A stretch of DNA of 64,000 bases from UBA11740 sp035635855 (GCA_035635855.1 DASQAF010000010.1:1-64000), one strand, 5' to 3'; positions 49,871-59,602 are shown, counted from the first letter of the stretch. Translations and numbers: made by a program. The notes: generated by a model from the letters alone, not told the origin.

Positions 49871-52081
49871 ATGCATAAACACAAAACTGTTTTCCGCTCG
49901 ATGGCTGTCCTGTTTCTGTTTTGCTTTGGCTTGGTGTCGAACGCCTTTGCGGGTGAACCGGTAGTTTGGGAGATGAGTTCACGCAACGACTTGCTTAAAG
50001 GCGAGGCCCGCGGAGTGTCGGTGACCGACAGTGGGGTGTTGACGCTGGCCCCGGGCTTTAGCCAAATTTTCGACACTGAGCAGGCTTATGTCTGGTCCAC
50101 AGCGATCGATTCCGGCGGCAACGTCTACCTCGGCACCGGTCATGACGGAAAGATCTTTCGCGTAACTCCCGACGGTAAGGGCAGTCTGCTTTACAAAGCG
50201 CCAGAGCTTGATGTGACGGCACTGGTGGTCGCCGGTGATGGCGCCATCTACGCCGCTACCTCCCCGGATGGGAAAGTCTATCGCGTGACTGCAGACGGCA
50301 AGGCCACGGTGTATTTCGATCCCGCGGACAAGTACATCTGGTCACTGGCGATCTTGAACGATGGATCGCTGGCGGTCGGGACGGGAGATAACGGTAAGCT
50401 TTATCGAGTGCGGGCGGCGGGTGCGAAGCCTGAAACTGCCTTGCTGATCAATACGAATCAGACCCATGTGATTTCGCTTGTCGTCAGCAAACAGGGCGAC
50501 CTGATTGCCGGCACCGATCCGGGAGGGCTTATCCTTCGGATTTCGCCTGAGGGAAAGGCTTTTGGTTTGTACGATGCGCCGCTGCGCGAAATCCATGCAT
50601 TGGCGTCGGCGCCGGACGGGTCGATCTATGCCCTGGCTTTGAGCGAAGCCGCGTCAACCACGCGGGCCAGCCAGACGGCGGGTCAAACAACTGACGCCTC
50701 CACGGTGACTACCACAGTGACTACAATTGCCGGAGCTACGGACGAAACCACGGCAGCAGCACAGGGACAAACAACTCCGTCCCGCAGCCGCAACGACCTT
50801 ACGGGTGTGCGCAGTGCGGTCTTCCGTATCCTGCCGGATGGTGGCACCGACATTGTGTGGAGCTCAACATCTGTGACGGGCTTCGCTATCAATGCAACGC
50901 CAGGCGGCGTTCTAATCGGCACCTCGGACAAGGGCCGCATTTATTCTGTTACCGCCGATGGCCGGGACACCCTCCTGTTACAGTTTACGGAAGGACAGAT
51001 TTCTTCAATGGTGACGAGTGGCGCCGTAGTCTTTGCCGCCTCGAGTAACCAGGGAAAACTTTTCCGCTTCGGAGGATCGGCGGTTAAGGAAGGCAGTTAT
51101 GAATCGCCGGTACGAGATGCGAAGCTGGTGGCCTCCTGGGGAAGAATCTGGTGGCGGGGAACCGGGCCGATCGAGCTTCAAACGCGTAGCGGAAACAGCG
51201 AGAGGCCGGATTCAACCTGGAGCGATTGGAGCGGCGCCTACCGCGAAGCCGGCGGATCGCAGGTCACCAGCCCTAAAGCGCGATTCATTCAGTGGCGTGC
51301 GGTCCTGCGAACGGCCAGTGGGGCGCGCGCAGCGGAGCCCAGACTTGAAGACGTAAGCCTCGCCTACCTGCCACGAAACGTCGCGCCCGAAGTGTTGAGC
51401 ATTACGGTTCTGCCCCCGGGCGTCGCCCTGCAGCAGCAGATTCAGATTCAGCTCGATCCAAATATCGAGGCGGCAGGCCTGGACGCTTCCGTGTTTGGGG
51501 CGGTGCCGCAAGCTCCGCCGCGTCGCCTCTATCAAAGGGGCGCACGGTCTTTACAATGGCAAGGCGAGGATCGCAACGGCGACACGCTGGAGTATGCGGT
51601 TTATTATCGCTCGCTGAACGAAACCAGTTTCCGCTTGCTCAAAGAGCACTTTCGCGAAAACTTTTTCACGGTTGACGGTGCCAGTCTGGCTGACGGTCGC
51701 TACATTTTTAAAGTCGTTGCGTCAGATGCCCTCGACAATCCGCAGGGCTATGCGCTTTCCGGTGAGCGCGTCAGCGAGCCGGTCGACATCGACAACACGC
51801 CTCCGGCGGTGCGACTGGTGGTCGCGCCCCAAATCGTCGGAGACCGGGCGCGCGCGGTGTTCGAGGTCGAGGATTCCACCGGCCGCATCAAGCGCGCGGA
51901 TGTGAGTGTGGATGGCGGCCCCTGGCACGAAGTCTTTCCCGACGACGGCATTGCCGATAGTCGCCTGGAGCGATATTCTGTGAATCTTGCCGTGACCGGC
52001 GACGGTGAACACACCATTTCGATGCGTGCGTTTGACAACAGTAGCAACGTGGGCAATATCAGTGTCACCGTGCGAAAGTAG
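49871..52081 (+). CDS. Exported propeller-like protein with C-terminal beta domains
   Basis: A 736-residue secreted protein with a signal peptide (ending NAFAG). The first about 400 residues carry repeating beta-propeller-like blades with DSGGNVYLGTGHDGKIFRVT, DGAIYAATSPDGKVYRVTAD and DGSLAVGTGDNGKLYRV. Thr-rich linkers interrupt them (TTTVTTIAGATDETT). From about residue 480 the chain is fibronectin-like and ends in a typical Ig-like beta domain (TPPAVRLVVAPQIVG). It is probably an extracellular or periplasmic binding/scaffold protein. Function unknown. It starts 24 bases after the ThiF-type gene. Confidence 0.75.
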   Translation: MHKHKTVFRSMAVLFLFCFGLVSNAFAGEPVVWEMSSRNDLLKGEARGVSVTDSGVLTLAPGFSQIFDTEQAYVWSTAIDSGGNVYLGTGHDGKIFRVTPDGKGSLLYKAPELDVTALVVAGDGAIYAATSPDGKVYRVTADGKATVYFDPADKYIWSLAILNDGSLAVGTGDNGKLYRVRAAGAKPETALLINTNQTHVISLVVSKQGDLIAGTDPGGLILRISPEGKAFGLYDAPLREIHALASAPDGSIYALALSEAASTTRASQTAGQTTDASTVTTTVTTIAGATDETTAAAQGQTTPSRSRNDLTGVRSAVFRILPDGGTDIVWSSTSVTGFAINATPGGVLIGTSDKGRIYSVTADGRDTLLLQFTEGQISSMVTSGAVVFAASSNQGKLFRFGGSAVKEGSYESPVRDAKLVASWGRIWWRGTGPIELQTRSGNSERPDSTWSDWSGAYREAGGSQVTSPKARFIQWRAVLRTASGARAAEPRLEDVSLAYLPRNVAPEVLSITVLPPGVALQQQIQIQLDPNIEAAGLDASVFGAVPQAPPRRLYQRGARSLQWQGEDRNGDTLEYAVYYRSLNETSFRLLKEHFRENFFTVDGASLADGRYIFKVVASDALDNPQGYALSGERVSEPVDIDNTPPAVRLVVAPQIVGDRARAVFEVEDSTGRIKRADVSVDGGPWHEVFPDDGIADSRLERYSVNLAVTGDGEHTISMRAFDNSSNVGNISVTVRK

Positions 52082-52349
52082 CGCCAAATTAGAGACCAAA
52101 TGCACGATACGGTGCGAAAAAGCATCGAAATGGGTACCGGTCACTTTGCTTCGGACCGACAAACCACTGGATTGGCAAGAGAAGTTTGGCCTCAGATAGG
52201 CGAAACTTCGGTAATTCCCAAACTCGAGCCAAATTAGCGACTTATGTGGGGTCAATGGCATCGATCTTGCTGAAACGCATGGCAGCGCAACTCTCCGCCT
52301 CTCCCTGATGCGTGAACTTGAGTTAGACGCGAGGAGGCGGCAAGCAGTT

Positions 52350-52526
52350 ATGAGAGAGCTAAAACGAATTTTGCTGGTGGTGTTAATCGGGGCAATGATC
52401 GCGGTGGGCGGATTAGCGCAGGGCAATAATAACCGGCCACCCAAAGAGAAGCCAAAGGTCGTCGATAAGGGCAAGGACAATCCACCGCCAAGCAATAGCA
52501 ACAGCAATAAGAAGGGGAAGCCCTAA
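52350..52526 (+). CDS. Small exported low-complexity protein
   Basis: A 58-residue protein with a signal-like hydrophobic segment (RILLVVLIGAMIAVGGLAQG) and a short Pro/Asn/Lys/Ser-rich tail (NNRPPKEKPKVVDKGKDNPP). GAGGAGG precedes the chosen ATG by about 12 bases. Its stop is directly followed by a 10-bp hairpin. No known family. The 268 bases before it contain no other gene. Confidence 0.5.
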   Translation: MRELKRILLVVLIGAMIAVGGLAQGNNNRPPKEKPKVVDKGKDNPPPSNSNSNKKGKP

Positions 52527-52605
52527 CAATTCTGACTGGCGAGGTAGCGGTCAGAATTGTAGGGCGCAATCGTGAGACCCGTGCATTGCATGGGTCTCGT
52601 CGTTT
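52527..52605 (+). other. Two hairpins between small secreted genes
   Basis: Stem one: CAATTCTGAC (52527-52536) pairs perfectly with GTCAGAATTG (52550-52559). Stem two: GAGACCC (52574-52580) pairs with GGGTCTC (52592-52598) and is followed by GTCGTTTTA. The second may be a terminator for the 58-residue gene. Both could sit in the leader of the gene starting at 52614. Confidence 0.6.
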
Positions 52606-52613
52606 TAGGAATT

Positions 52614-53225
52614 ATGTATTCAAGAAGATTCGCAAACGTCGCAAAGGCTTTTTCGCTGGCCGTAGCTTTGATCACTCTCTCAGTGCAGGCCGCGGGTCAG
52701 TCCTATCGCTCAACAAACCCGGCTTTGGTTTCGCGCGCTGAGCAGGTGACCGGGGACAGGTTTACCGTGGTTACGGCCACGCCGATGGGCGTTACCGTGT
52801 TCGCGCGGATGACGCCCCACCTTGATCTCCTTAATGCCATTGATCGCGGGTTTGCCGAGCTCTTTGCCGTCGCGCAGCGCCACGGCTATCGCAACCGTTT
52901 GAGATTTGACGACTACACGGTTTTCATCGGGCGCGCCGACCGCACCAGAGATAGTAGCGGACAATACTCGCCGGACATCGCCGTGCCCGCGCAACAATAC
53001 GCCGGCAGCGATTATGACCAGGGCGGTTTCATCTATGCAGCAGGCATGGTGCTCGCCTTCAATCCCTGTGCTTTCGTAATCGCTGAACACGATCGGGATC
53101 TGGGGCGGGTTTCAAATGTGGTTCGCTATGAAGGCGAGCACCTCATTCTTTACTACAATGACCGGGCGCTTTACGAAAGGACTGCCGACCACAGTCGCGG
53201 TGGTGGCCATCCTATTTTGCAATAG
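52614..53225 (+). CDS. Exported hypothetical protein
   Basis: A 203-residue secreted protein. Residues 1-25 form a signal peptide (AFSLAVALITLSVQAAGQ). The mature domain mixes beta strands with RVTG-like repeats such as FRFDDYTVFIGRADRTRD and AQQYAGSDYDQGGFIYAAGM. No family was recognised. The start before YSRRFANVAKAF was chosen, because upstream codons in the same frame fall into a hairpin leader. Confidence 0.55.
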   Translation: MYSRRFANVAKAFSLAVALITLSVQAAGQSYRSTNPALVSRAEQVTGDRFTVVTATPMGVTVFARMTPHLDLLNAIDRGFAELFAVAQRHGYRNRLRFDDYTVFIGRADRTRDSSGQYSPDIAVPAQQYAGSDYDQGGFIYAAGMVLAFNPCAFVIAEHDRDLGRVSNVVRYEGEHLILYYNDRALYERTADHSRGGGHPILQ

Positions 53226-53483
53226 GATTCAATATCGCGTGAGTTCTGCTAATCAGTTTGCCTCCAAACTGCAACGGGATTAGGTGATCTTCTTCACGAT
53301 CACTACTGCTACCGTTAATTTCATACTCATTCATTGCAGTGCTACGAGCGTGGGCAACGTGTCGGCGATAAGACGCGTCGCACTCTTGCCGACGGTTTTG
53401 CGCTTCAGCTTGGAAATCCCGTCACGCCGTTCGGTCAAGTTTCCCCGACCTGCAACCAATTTACCAAAGAAAGGAAAGGACTC

Positions 53484-53783
53484 ATGGATATTCCGAAACA
53501 ATATGACGACGCGGAGCGCCGCTTTCTTAAAAACCAGGCGCAGGACCTGAAGACCAACAATCAGCCATGCGAACTGCACACGCGAACGCAGGGGTCGCTC
53601 TACAGGGGCCGCGTATTGGAGGCCGACGAAGGCGGAATCGTGTTCCAGCAGGAAGACGGCCGACGCATCTCCGTGCCCATCTCGCTAGTGGAGAAGTTTG
53701 TTGGCATCCCCATTTCCTGGGGTCAGAAGACGGGCGACATTATGGCGCGAAGTGCCGCGGCGGGTGGCGGCGGCACTTACTAA
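53484..53783 (+). CDS. Small conserved hypothetical protein
   Basis: A 99-residue acidic, charged protein: DIPKQYDDAERRFLKNQAQD, then RTQGSLYRGRVLEADEGGIV and QEDGRRISVPISLVEKFVG. It looks like a small beta-barrel/SH3-like fold, possibly binding a ligand or nucleic acid. AAAGGAAAGGA precedes ATG 53484, which selects this start over one 50 codons earlier. Function unknown. Confidence 0.6.
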   Translation: MDIPKQYDDAERRFLKNQAQDLKTNNQPCELHTRTQGSLYRGRVLEADEGGIVFQQEDGRRISVPISLVEKFVGIPISWGQKTGDIMARSAAAGGGGTY

Positions 53784-53863
53784 GGGCCGCCTTGGATCGA
53801 AACCACATAGCGCGAGGCTCTTCCCCCGGCCTCGCTTTTTTTCTGGTCGCTGCCAGTATCAGC

Positions 53864-55738
53864 TTAGTTGATCCGAATCTTGATTGTCGCAGAGCCGGCC
53901 TTGCCCGCAGGAAAACGTTTCTGTCGCGCGATGCGCAACGCGGTGGCGTCCCCCGAGGCCTGCGTTACTCGCCCGTTTTCGTCATAGGTCACCTGCACTG
54001 TGACCTCTCTGGCTCCGGCCCTGGGCACAGATTGGTTCTTCGCAGAGCTCGAATTTTTTGCAGCCGGCTGTTTTTGCCAGGACTGGACTCCCACTAACAG
54101 TTTCTTCGCGACCGCAGAGCCGGGATTCTCACGAACCAAAGCCTCAAACTCACGCTCCGCTCCTGGAATCATTCCTTCACGGGAGTAGAAAACTCCGAGA
54201 GCAAGATTTGAGCCCGTCTTCTTCAACTGAGTCAATTGCTGAAGATTTCTCGCGGATAAGACCTGGAACTTCATTTCGGGCGCAGACGAACCAGGCGAAG
54301 CGATTTCCTTGCCATCAACAACCGCCACAACAGTCCAGACGTAGATTTCTCCCCGTTTGAGCGGCTTTGGTAAGAGCCACTCGGTACTTTCAGACGGTAA
54401 TTCCTCGCTTCTGGTTATTTCCTGGCCGGCGGAATCTCTAATATAGACCCGATAGGAGCTAGCACCAGACACCCTTTCCCATTTCAATGCCGGTCGATCT
54501 GAGACGATCACGGCTCTCGAAGGAAAGATAAGCTTGAAAGATTGTGCATTTTCGCTAACCCTAAGGGCGTTCACGGTACCGGCAAGGTCCTTGAGAATGG
54601 CCGGGCGCGCGATTCTCTCTGACAACAATGCCTTTGCGATGTCATCACGAGTTGGGCCGGGCACGTCATCAAGTCCCGAGAGATTACCGCCGTTATCGAC
54701 CGTGACCATTCCAGCGCGATCATTCAGGGCGATGATCGCGGCAGAGCTATCGGGATTCTCGATTGGTGATTCGTTCGGCGTAGCGAGCGGAGACAAGTCA
54801 TTGGCGGCTCGATTACCCGGTCCCAAGGCAGGACTAGCTTGCGCCTCCTTCGCCCGCAGGTTTTCCGCCCTTCGCTTGAACCGAAGCGCGGCCCCAATCA
54901 CCAAAGCGATTCCAATCACTATGATTGCTGCGGCGTAAATTGGCTTCCAAGCCAGTCCGCGCCACCAGGTCGCCCAAGACGTTCCCGCGCGCGTTGGCTC
55001 TTGCTCAATCGGCGCGTAGGCGACTTCCAGTTCCGGTGCGATCCCTTTTTGAATCGCGGGCAAGCTTCGTCCATTTTCCGTCGCGATCTCTTTTTGCATA
55101 GCGGGAAAGCTTCGTACAACTTCGGGCGCGATAAGCCTCAAATAACGTCTGCGATCTTCGTCACTGATTTCAGTGATCTGGTACATTGGTTTCCAAGCCA
55201 GTCCGCGCCACCAGGTCGCCCCAGCAGTTCCCTCGCGCGTTGGCTCTTGCTCAATCGGCGCGTATGAGACTTCCATTTCCGGCGCGCTCTCTGTTTGGAC
55301 AGCGGGCAAGCTTCGCACATCTTCCGGGAAGATAAAACTCAAATAACGTTTGCGATCTTCGTCACTGATTTCAGTGATCTGCACACCGATTTGATACTTA
55401 CAGCCGAGTTCGGCCTGCTCGAGCCTTTCGTAGCGCCTGGGAATGACGCGCATCGAAATTGGGCCTGTTGGCAACTCAAGGCTCAACTTGACTTCGCGGT
55501 CCTCGTCGGCGAGATAGTGACCATCAAGGTGCACCTGCGGCAGGTTCAAAGCCAGGCCACCTGCACTGAGATCTCCGGTATACCCTTTGAGAGCGCATTC
55601 GGGCCGCAAGCCCCTGACGTGGGAGTTCCGACAAAGTGAGACGGTGAACAGCAAACGAACTGGAACACGCGGCGGATGCCGGCGATCCTGAACGTAAGTC
55701 TGCATGCGGCTAAATACGGAACGGATTAACTCTGGCAT
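53864..55738 (-). CDS. PilZ-domain membrane protein with TonB-like C-terminus and internal duplications
   Basis: A 624-residue protein. A PilZ-like domain (about residues 20-130, RHPPRVPVRLLFTVSL and LSAGGLALNL) suggests c-di-GMP binding, with R and SAGG features. A segment ITEISDEDRKRYL to WWRGLAWKP occurs twice (period 201-246 bp). Inside, a 15-residue unit (RSLPAVQ.., RSFPAMQ.., RSLPAIQ..) occurs three times. A membrane helix (IYAAAIIVIGIALVIGAAL) follows. The distal half has a fibronectin/Ig-like part and a C-terminal TonB_C-like strand region (TVQVTYDENGRVTQA). It may couple second-messenger binding to envelope interaction (inference). Confidence 0.75.
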   Translation of the reverse strand: MPELIRSVFSRMQTYVQDRRHPPRVPVRLLFTVSLCRNSHVRGLRPECALKGYTGDLSAGGLALNLPQVHLDGHYLADEDREVKLSLELPTGPISMRVIPRRYERLEQAELGCKYQIGVQITEISDEDRKRYLSFIFPEDVRSLPAVQTESAPEMEVSYAPIEQEPTREGTAGATWWRGLAWKPMYQITEISDEDRRRYLRLIAPEVVRSFPAMQKEIATENGRSLPAIQKGIAPELEVAYAPIEQEPTRAGTSWATWWRGLAWKPIYAAAIIVIGIALVIGAALRFKRRAENLRAKEAQASPALGPGNRAANDLSPLATPNESPIENPDSSAAIIALNDRAGMVTVDNGGNLSGLDDVPGPTRDDIAKALLSERIARPAILKDLAGTVNALRVSENAQSFKLIFPSRAVIVSDRPALKWERVSGASSYRVYIRDSAGQEITRSEELPSESTEWLLPKPLKRGEIYVWTVVAVVDGKEIASPGSSAPEMKFQVLSARNLQQLTQLKKTGSNLALGVFYSREGMIPGAEREFEALVRENPGSAVAKKLLVGVQSWQKQPAAKNSSSAKNQSVPRAGAREVTVQVTYDENGRVTQASGDATALRIARQKRFPAGKAGSATIKIRIN

Positions 55739-56086
55739 GGCCAATCTCTTTCGAACAGTAGAATCAGGCGGACCTGAATCGATTAAGAGGAATGGCAAGA
55801 AGAAACGGACCCAGCGGTTGCCGGTATTCTAGCGGAGAGTCGCCCACCGGTGCAAATACTAAATCCAAGGGGTCATTCTTGCTAGGGGAAACAGCCAAGC
55901 CCCAGAGCTCGGCCGTGCCACCGAAAACTGGAATCCTCAGACGCTCGGCTTTCGCACGCCGAACGAGATCTTTTTCAGACGACGTTCTGTTGCAATTCAA
56001 ACTTAAATTCACGAAGTGTAGAAGAACGTGATGGCAGACAAAATAATTTCGGAAAGTCTATGAACTCGACGGGTTCCAGCATGCTA
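55739..56086. other. Intergenic region, no gene seen
   Basis: A 348-base gap between the PilZ gene start and the propeller fragment's stop. Short open frames on both strands have no family-like sequence, so I report none. Confidence 0.4.
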
Positions 56087-57196
56087 TTACTTAATCTCGC
56101 TGACTAGAATAACGTCGCTGGTTGGGTTGCCACGTGCTACTGCTAACTGCTTCGCGTCACGCGACCAGGCGTACGCTAGCACCGGGTCGTATGATTTGAA
56201 GTCGAGTAATTGTTGTGACTCTCCTCCATAAGGCGACTGTACCCAGATATTTGTTACACCGGTTTCGGCAGATAGATACGATAGCATCTGCCTGCCCGGC
56301 ACCCACTGATACATCCCTCCGCGTGGCTTGAACGTTTTAATCGGCTGCCCGCCAGCAGACGGCGCAATAACGAGTTTGCTTGAGTCGTCATAGGCGAGCA
56401 AACTACCGTCGGGCGAGACCGCAGGGTTAAATGATAAATCGGTTGTCACTTGAACCGGCTCGCCGCCCTCGACCGGTAGTTTCCAGATAGTTGCTTTCCC
56501 GGTCTCCCACCCCTCAAAAAACACCCACTTGCCATCGGCGGAAAATACAGGGGTGCGCTCGACGTGCTTGTTCGTGAGTCGCTTCTGGTTTCCGCCATCA
56601 GTGTCCATGCGCCAGATATTCTCTGCGCCAGCCCGGTTCGACATGAACACGATGTAACGCCCGTCGGGAGAGACATCGGGCGACGTATCCGCGTGTGGGT
56701 CGGTCGTCAGTTGCTTCCGGTCGCTCCCGTCCTCGTTCATTGACCAGATGTCGGCGTTCCCGCTCTCCTCAACCATGTAGACGATTCTGTCGTCCGGCGT
56801 CCAGGCGAGCCGGATGTACGCGGCGCCTCCAGCCAGGTTACTGGATTCGATCAGCCTGGTACTGCCGCTATCAATGGAAAGAGTGCTGCTGGTACCGGAA
56901 GTTGATTCCGTGCCGTTAACGGGCATGACTGAGATTGAGAACGGGAATTCCGTTTTTGTCGTCACCAAGGCACTTCCGTCCGCCGCGAGGCTGAGCCCGA
57001 AATAACTGACGGTGTCGTTTGTAAGCCGATGCGCCACGCCGCTCGGATATGCGATGTACCAGATTTGCGCAATGCTCGAAGTCTCTTCCGTCGCTACTGT
57101 CAACAAGCCACTCATGTCCGGGAGCCAGGCGATTCCTCCCATGTTGGACCATCTCTGTGCAGTGATCGGCCTTTCCGCGCCTGTTTCGACGTTCAC
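56087..57196 (-). CDS. TolB/WD40-like propeller, C-terminal part of the kinase
   Basis: A 369-residue fragment with repeated TolB-like blades: ISPDGRYIVFMSNRAGAENI, MDTDGGNQKRLTNK, SADGKWVFFEG, SPDGSLLAYDD. In the reference-like layout it continues the kinase protein without a break except for one TAG (57287-57289). Codons 57197-57286 are open in the same frame and also read as propeller (SPSWSPDAKLVACVGQNG). An independent start at ATG 57196 is possible but is probably internal. It would be the extracytoplasmic sensor domain if readthrough occurs. Confidence 0.6.
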   Translation of the reverse strand: MNVETGAERPITAQRWSNMGGIAWLPDMSGLLTVATEETSSIAQIWYIAYPSGVAHRLTNDTVSYFGLSLAADGSALVTTKTEFPFSISVMPVNGTESTSGTSSTLSIDSGSTRLIESSNLAGGAAYIRLAWTPDDRIVYMVEESGNADIWSMNEDGSDRKQLTTDPHADTSPDVSPDGRYIVFMSNRAGAENIWRMDTDGGNQKRLTNKHVERTPVFSADGKWVFFEGWETGKATIWKLPVEGGEPVQVTTDLSFNPAVSPDGSLLAYDDSSKLVIAPSAGGQPIKTFKPRGGMYQWVPGRQMLSYLSAETGVTNIWVQSPYGGESQQLLDFKSYDPVLAYAWSRDAKQLAVARGNPTSDVILVSEIK

Positions 57197-57286
57197 CGCG
57201 AAGATGTGCGGAGAGCTTTCAGTTCCATTCTGCCCGACGCAGGCAACTAATTTTGCGTCCGGCGACCACGACGGACTGATGGCGGT

Positions 57287-58975
57287 CTAGTAATAGTTCG
57301 GCGCCTGTCGCGTCACCACCTCCCGCTCGCCGGTTCCGTCGACGTTTGCGATGACCAGCGAGGTCTTTCCTTCGGGCAGATTGTTATACAGATAAGCGAG
57401 GCGTTGGCCGTCGGGCGAAAAGCTCACGTCGTGCGCCCTCTTCAAAGGCAATTGTTTTGCGTTTCCTCCCAACACTGGCACAAAATAAGTCGAAGGGGGT
57501 TGGTCTTTAAGCGCCACGCCGTAGGCAATATACTTACCGTCTGGTGAGAAGGTCGCGCTGATGAGGAATGCGCCTTCTGTCGGCGAAACTACTTGCACCT
57601 CGCTGGTGGTGCCGACTACCCGCAGCCTGATGCTATTGCCTCCCACCTCATCTTTGACGTAGGCCACATACTTTCCGTCTGGAGAAATCGCCGGCTCATG
57701 GACATGGCCGAAGCTCGTGAGCTTCGTCACCTTCATATTCTGAAAAGGAATGTTCGAGCTTCTCAATTTGAAGGACTTGTAAAGGCCAAAAAGAATGCCC
57801 GTGATAGCAACGACAATGACAGCCACACCTAGAGTTGCGGCAGCCCTATGCTGCTTCATTCCACTAAACAGGTGAGCAACGCTTGGGCCGGTAGAACCTT
57901 CCTTCAATTTCTTCAGGTCAACGAGCAGTTCCCCCGCCGTTTGGTATCGCGCTTCTTTATCTTTGCTCAGAGCCTTGGTGATAACTCGTTGTAATTCATC
58001 GACAGTCCGCGGCGCGTAGTGCTTTAGCGGCAGAGGCTCCACTCTAGTTATCGCTGAGATCAGATCGCTTGTGGTTTTGCCTTCGAATGCCGCGTGGCCT
58101 GCGATCATTTCATAAAGCACAACGCCGAGGCTGAAGATGTCGCTGCGCTGATCGACTTGCTCGCCCTGCGCCTGTTCAGGCGACATGTACTTTACCGTGC
58201 CCATCAGCAAACCGGAGGAGATATCGACGTTATCAGCGACATCGACTTGAGTTGGCGGCTCGCGCTGTTCTGTGAGCTTAGCGAGACCGAAGTCCAAAAC
58301 CTTCACATAGCCATCGCGACGCAGCATGATGTTTTCCGGCTTGATGTCTCGATGGACAATTCCGTTATGATGCGCTGCGGCCAGCGCGCTGGAGACCTGA
58401 ATTGCGATGTCCAACGATTCGTTAAGGCTCAATGGCCCACGTTTCATACGCTGGCGAAGCGTTTCACCATCGACGAACTCCGTGGCGATGAAATTCCGAT
58501 TCTCGACCTGACCTATCTCGTGAATGGTTATAATATTTGGATGATTGAGGGCTGAAGCAGCCCGAGCCTCCTGTTGGAAGCGGCGCAACCTTTCTTCATT
58601 CGTGGTGAAGTAAGAAGGCAGAAGTTTGAGAGCTATCTTGCGATCTAGCTTTTCGTCGTGAGCCAGATAAACTTCGCCCATGCCGCCAGAGCCGAGTAAC
58701 GAGAGAACGTCGTAACGATCGATACGATCTCCGGCGGCCAATGCAGGTTCATCGGTTGCCAAAAGCCGAGCCGCCATCTCGAACGCGGGCTCGTCAATGA
58801 AGCTTAGTCCGCCGCGATCTGAAGTGATCAGCGACTCTACCTCCGTGCGCAGCGTTTCATCTCCGCTGCACACTTCGTCTAGATAAGCCGCGCGCTGGTC
58901 AGGTTCGAGCGCGAGCGCAGCCTGGAAGATCTGATCAATCTGCTGATAACGCTCTGGAGTCATTACTACACTCAA
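57287..58975 (-). CDS. Ser/Thr protein kinase, ended by an in-frame TAG before its propeller
   Basis: A 562-residue receptor-like kinase. The cytoplasmic Hanks domain (about residues 65-340) has LLGSGGMGEVYLAHDEKLDR, the catalytic Lys in KIALKLLPS, HRDIKPENIMLRRDG (catalytic Asp), DFGLAKLTE and the APE-equivalent MSPEQAQGEQV. A membrane helix follows (TLGVAVIVVAITGILFGLY). Then propeller blades begin (SPDGKYVAYVKD). The frame stops at TAG but continues unbroken for 399 codons beyond. It follows the ECF sigma gene by 51 bases, a layout known in Acidobacteriota. Confidence 0.85.
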   Translation of the reverse strand: MSVVMTPERYQQIDQIFQAALALEPDQRAAYLDEVCSGDETLRTEVESLITSDRGGLSFIDEPAFEMAARLLATDEPALAAGDRIDRYDVLSLLGSGGMGEVYLAHDEKLDRKIALKLLPSYFTTNEERLRRFQQEARAASALNHPNIITIHEIGQVENRNFIATEFVDGETLRQRMKRGPLSLNESLDIAIQVSSALAAAHHNGIVHRDIKPENIMLRRDGYVKVLDFGLAKLTEQREPPTQVDVADNVDISSGLLMGTVKYMSPEQAQGEQVDQRSDIFSLGVVLYEMIAGHAAFEGKTTSDLISAITRVEPLPLKHYAPRTVDELQRVITKALSKDKEARYQTAGELLVDLKKLKEGSTGPSVAHLFSGMKQHRAAATLGVAVIVVAITGILFGLYKSFKLRSSNIPFQNMKVTKLTSFGHVHEPAISPDGKYVAYVKDEVGGNSIRLRVVGTTSEVQVVSPTEGAFLISATFSPDGKYIAYGVALKDQPPSTYFVPVLGGNAKQLPLKRAHDVSFSPDGQRLAYLYNNLPEGKTSLVIANVDGTGEREVVTRQAPNYY

Positions 58976-59026
58976 ATTCTACAGACCTATTCGTCTATCT
59001 ATAGCGAGAAATCTGGGCAAGTTCAG

Positions 59027-59602
59027 TCACGATTCGTCCGTTTTGCTCATCGCGTGATGGAGCCAGGCCTTGGCCGCCCGCCACTCGCGCTGAACCGTTG
59101 ACGGCGAGATCTTCATTACTTCAGCCGTCTCTTCCAGGCTCAGCCCGCCGAAGAAACGTAATTCGATGATTTGACTTTTACGGCCATCGAGCGCCGAAAG
59201 ATCATTGAGAGCGTCGTCGAGTGCTATCAACTGCGCGGCTCGTTGTTCGGTCAAAGCTGCGGCCTCGTCAAGCGGGAGCTTGGGCGCGCCACCGCCGCGC
59301 TTGGCATAGTTACGGGTACGCGCGTGATCCACCAGAATGTGGCGCATCACCTGGGCCGCCACGGCAAAGAAGTGCGCGCGACTCTGCCACTGCACACTCT
59401 TCTGGTCGACAAGCTTCAGGTAAGCCTCATTGATCAGCGCGGAGGTTTGCAGTGTGTGGGCCGGATCCTCACGGGCCATATGGCGCCTGGCTAGCCGCCG
59501 CAACTCGGGATAGACGAGCGCTACTAACTGATCCAGAGCAGCCTTGTCACCCTGGCTCCAGTTGGACAGCAGTTGAGTTATTTCCTGGGGGAGGGCGGGC
59601 AT
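59027..59602 (-). CDS. ECF sigma factor, acidobacterial/planctomycete type (X6-like)
   Basis: A 191-residue sigma-70 family factor of the ECF-like TIGR02999 type. Region 2 has YPELRRLARRHMAREDPAHT and ALINEAYLKLVDQ, with WQSRAHFFAVAAQVMRHILV. Region 4 has IIELRFFGGLSLEETAEVMK, ISPSTVQREWRAAKAWL. Such factors are often encoded next to a kinase. The kinase gene is 51 bases downstream on the same strand. No anti-sigma gene is seen. Likely it transcribes stress or envelope genes. An ECF-like motif lies upstream of the divergent gene at 59848. Confidence 0.88.
   Translation of the reverse strand: MPALPQEITQLLSNWSQGDKAALDQLVALVYPELRRLARRHMAREDPAHTLQTSALINEAYLKLVDQKSVQWQSRAHFFAVAAQVMRHILVDHARTRNYAKRGGGAPKLPLDEAAALTEQRAAQLIALDDALNDLSALDGRKSQIIELRFFGGLSLEETAEVMKISPSTVQREWRAAKAWLHHAMSKTDES

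Noticed and set aside
55764..56031. Short open frames on both strands between the PilZ and kinase genes
   Set aside because: They overlap each other and have no recognisable motif or supporting ribosome site.
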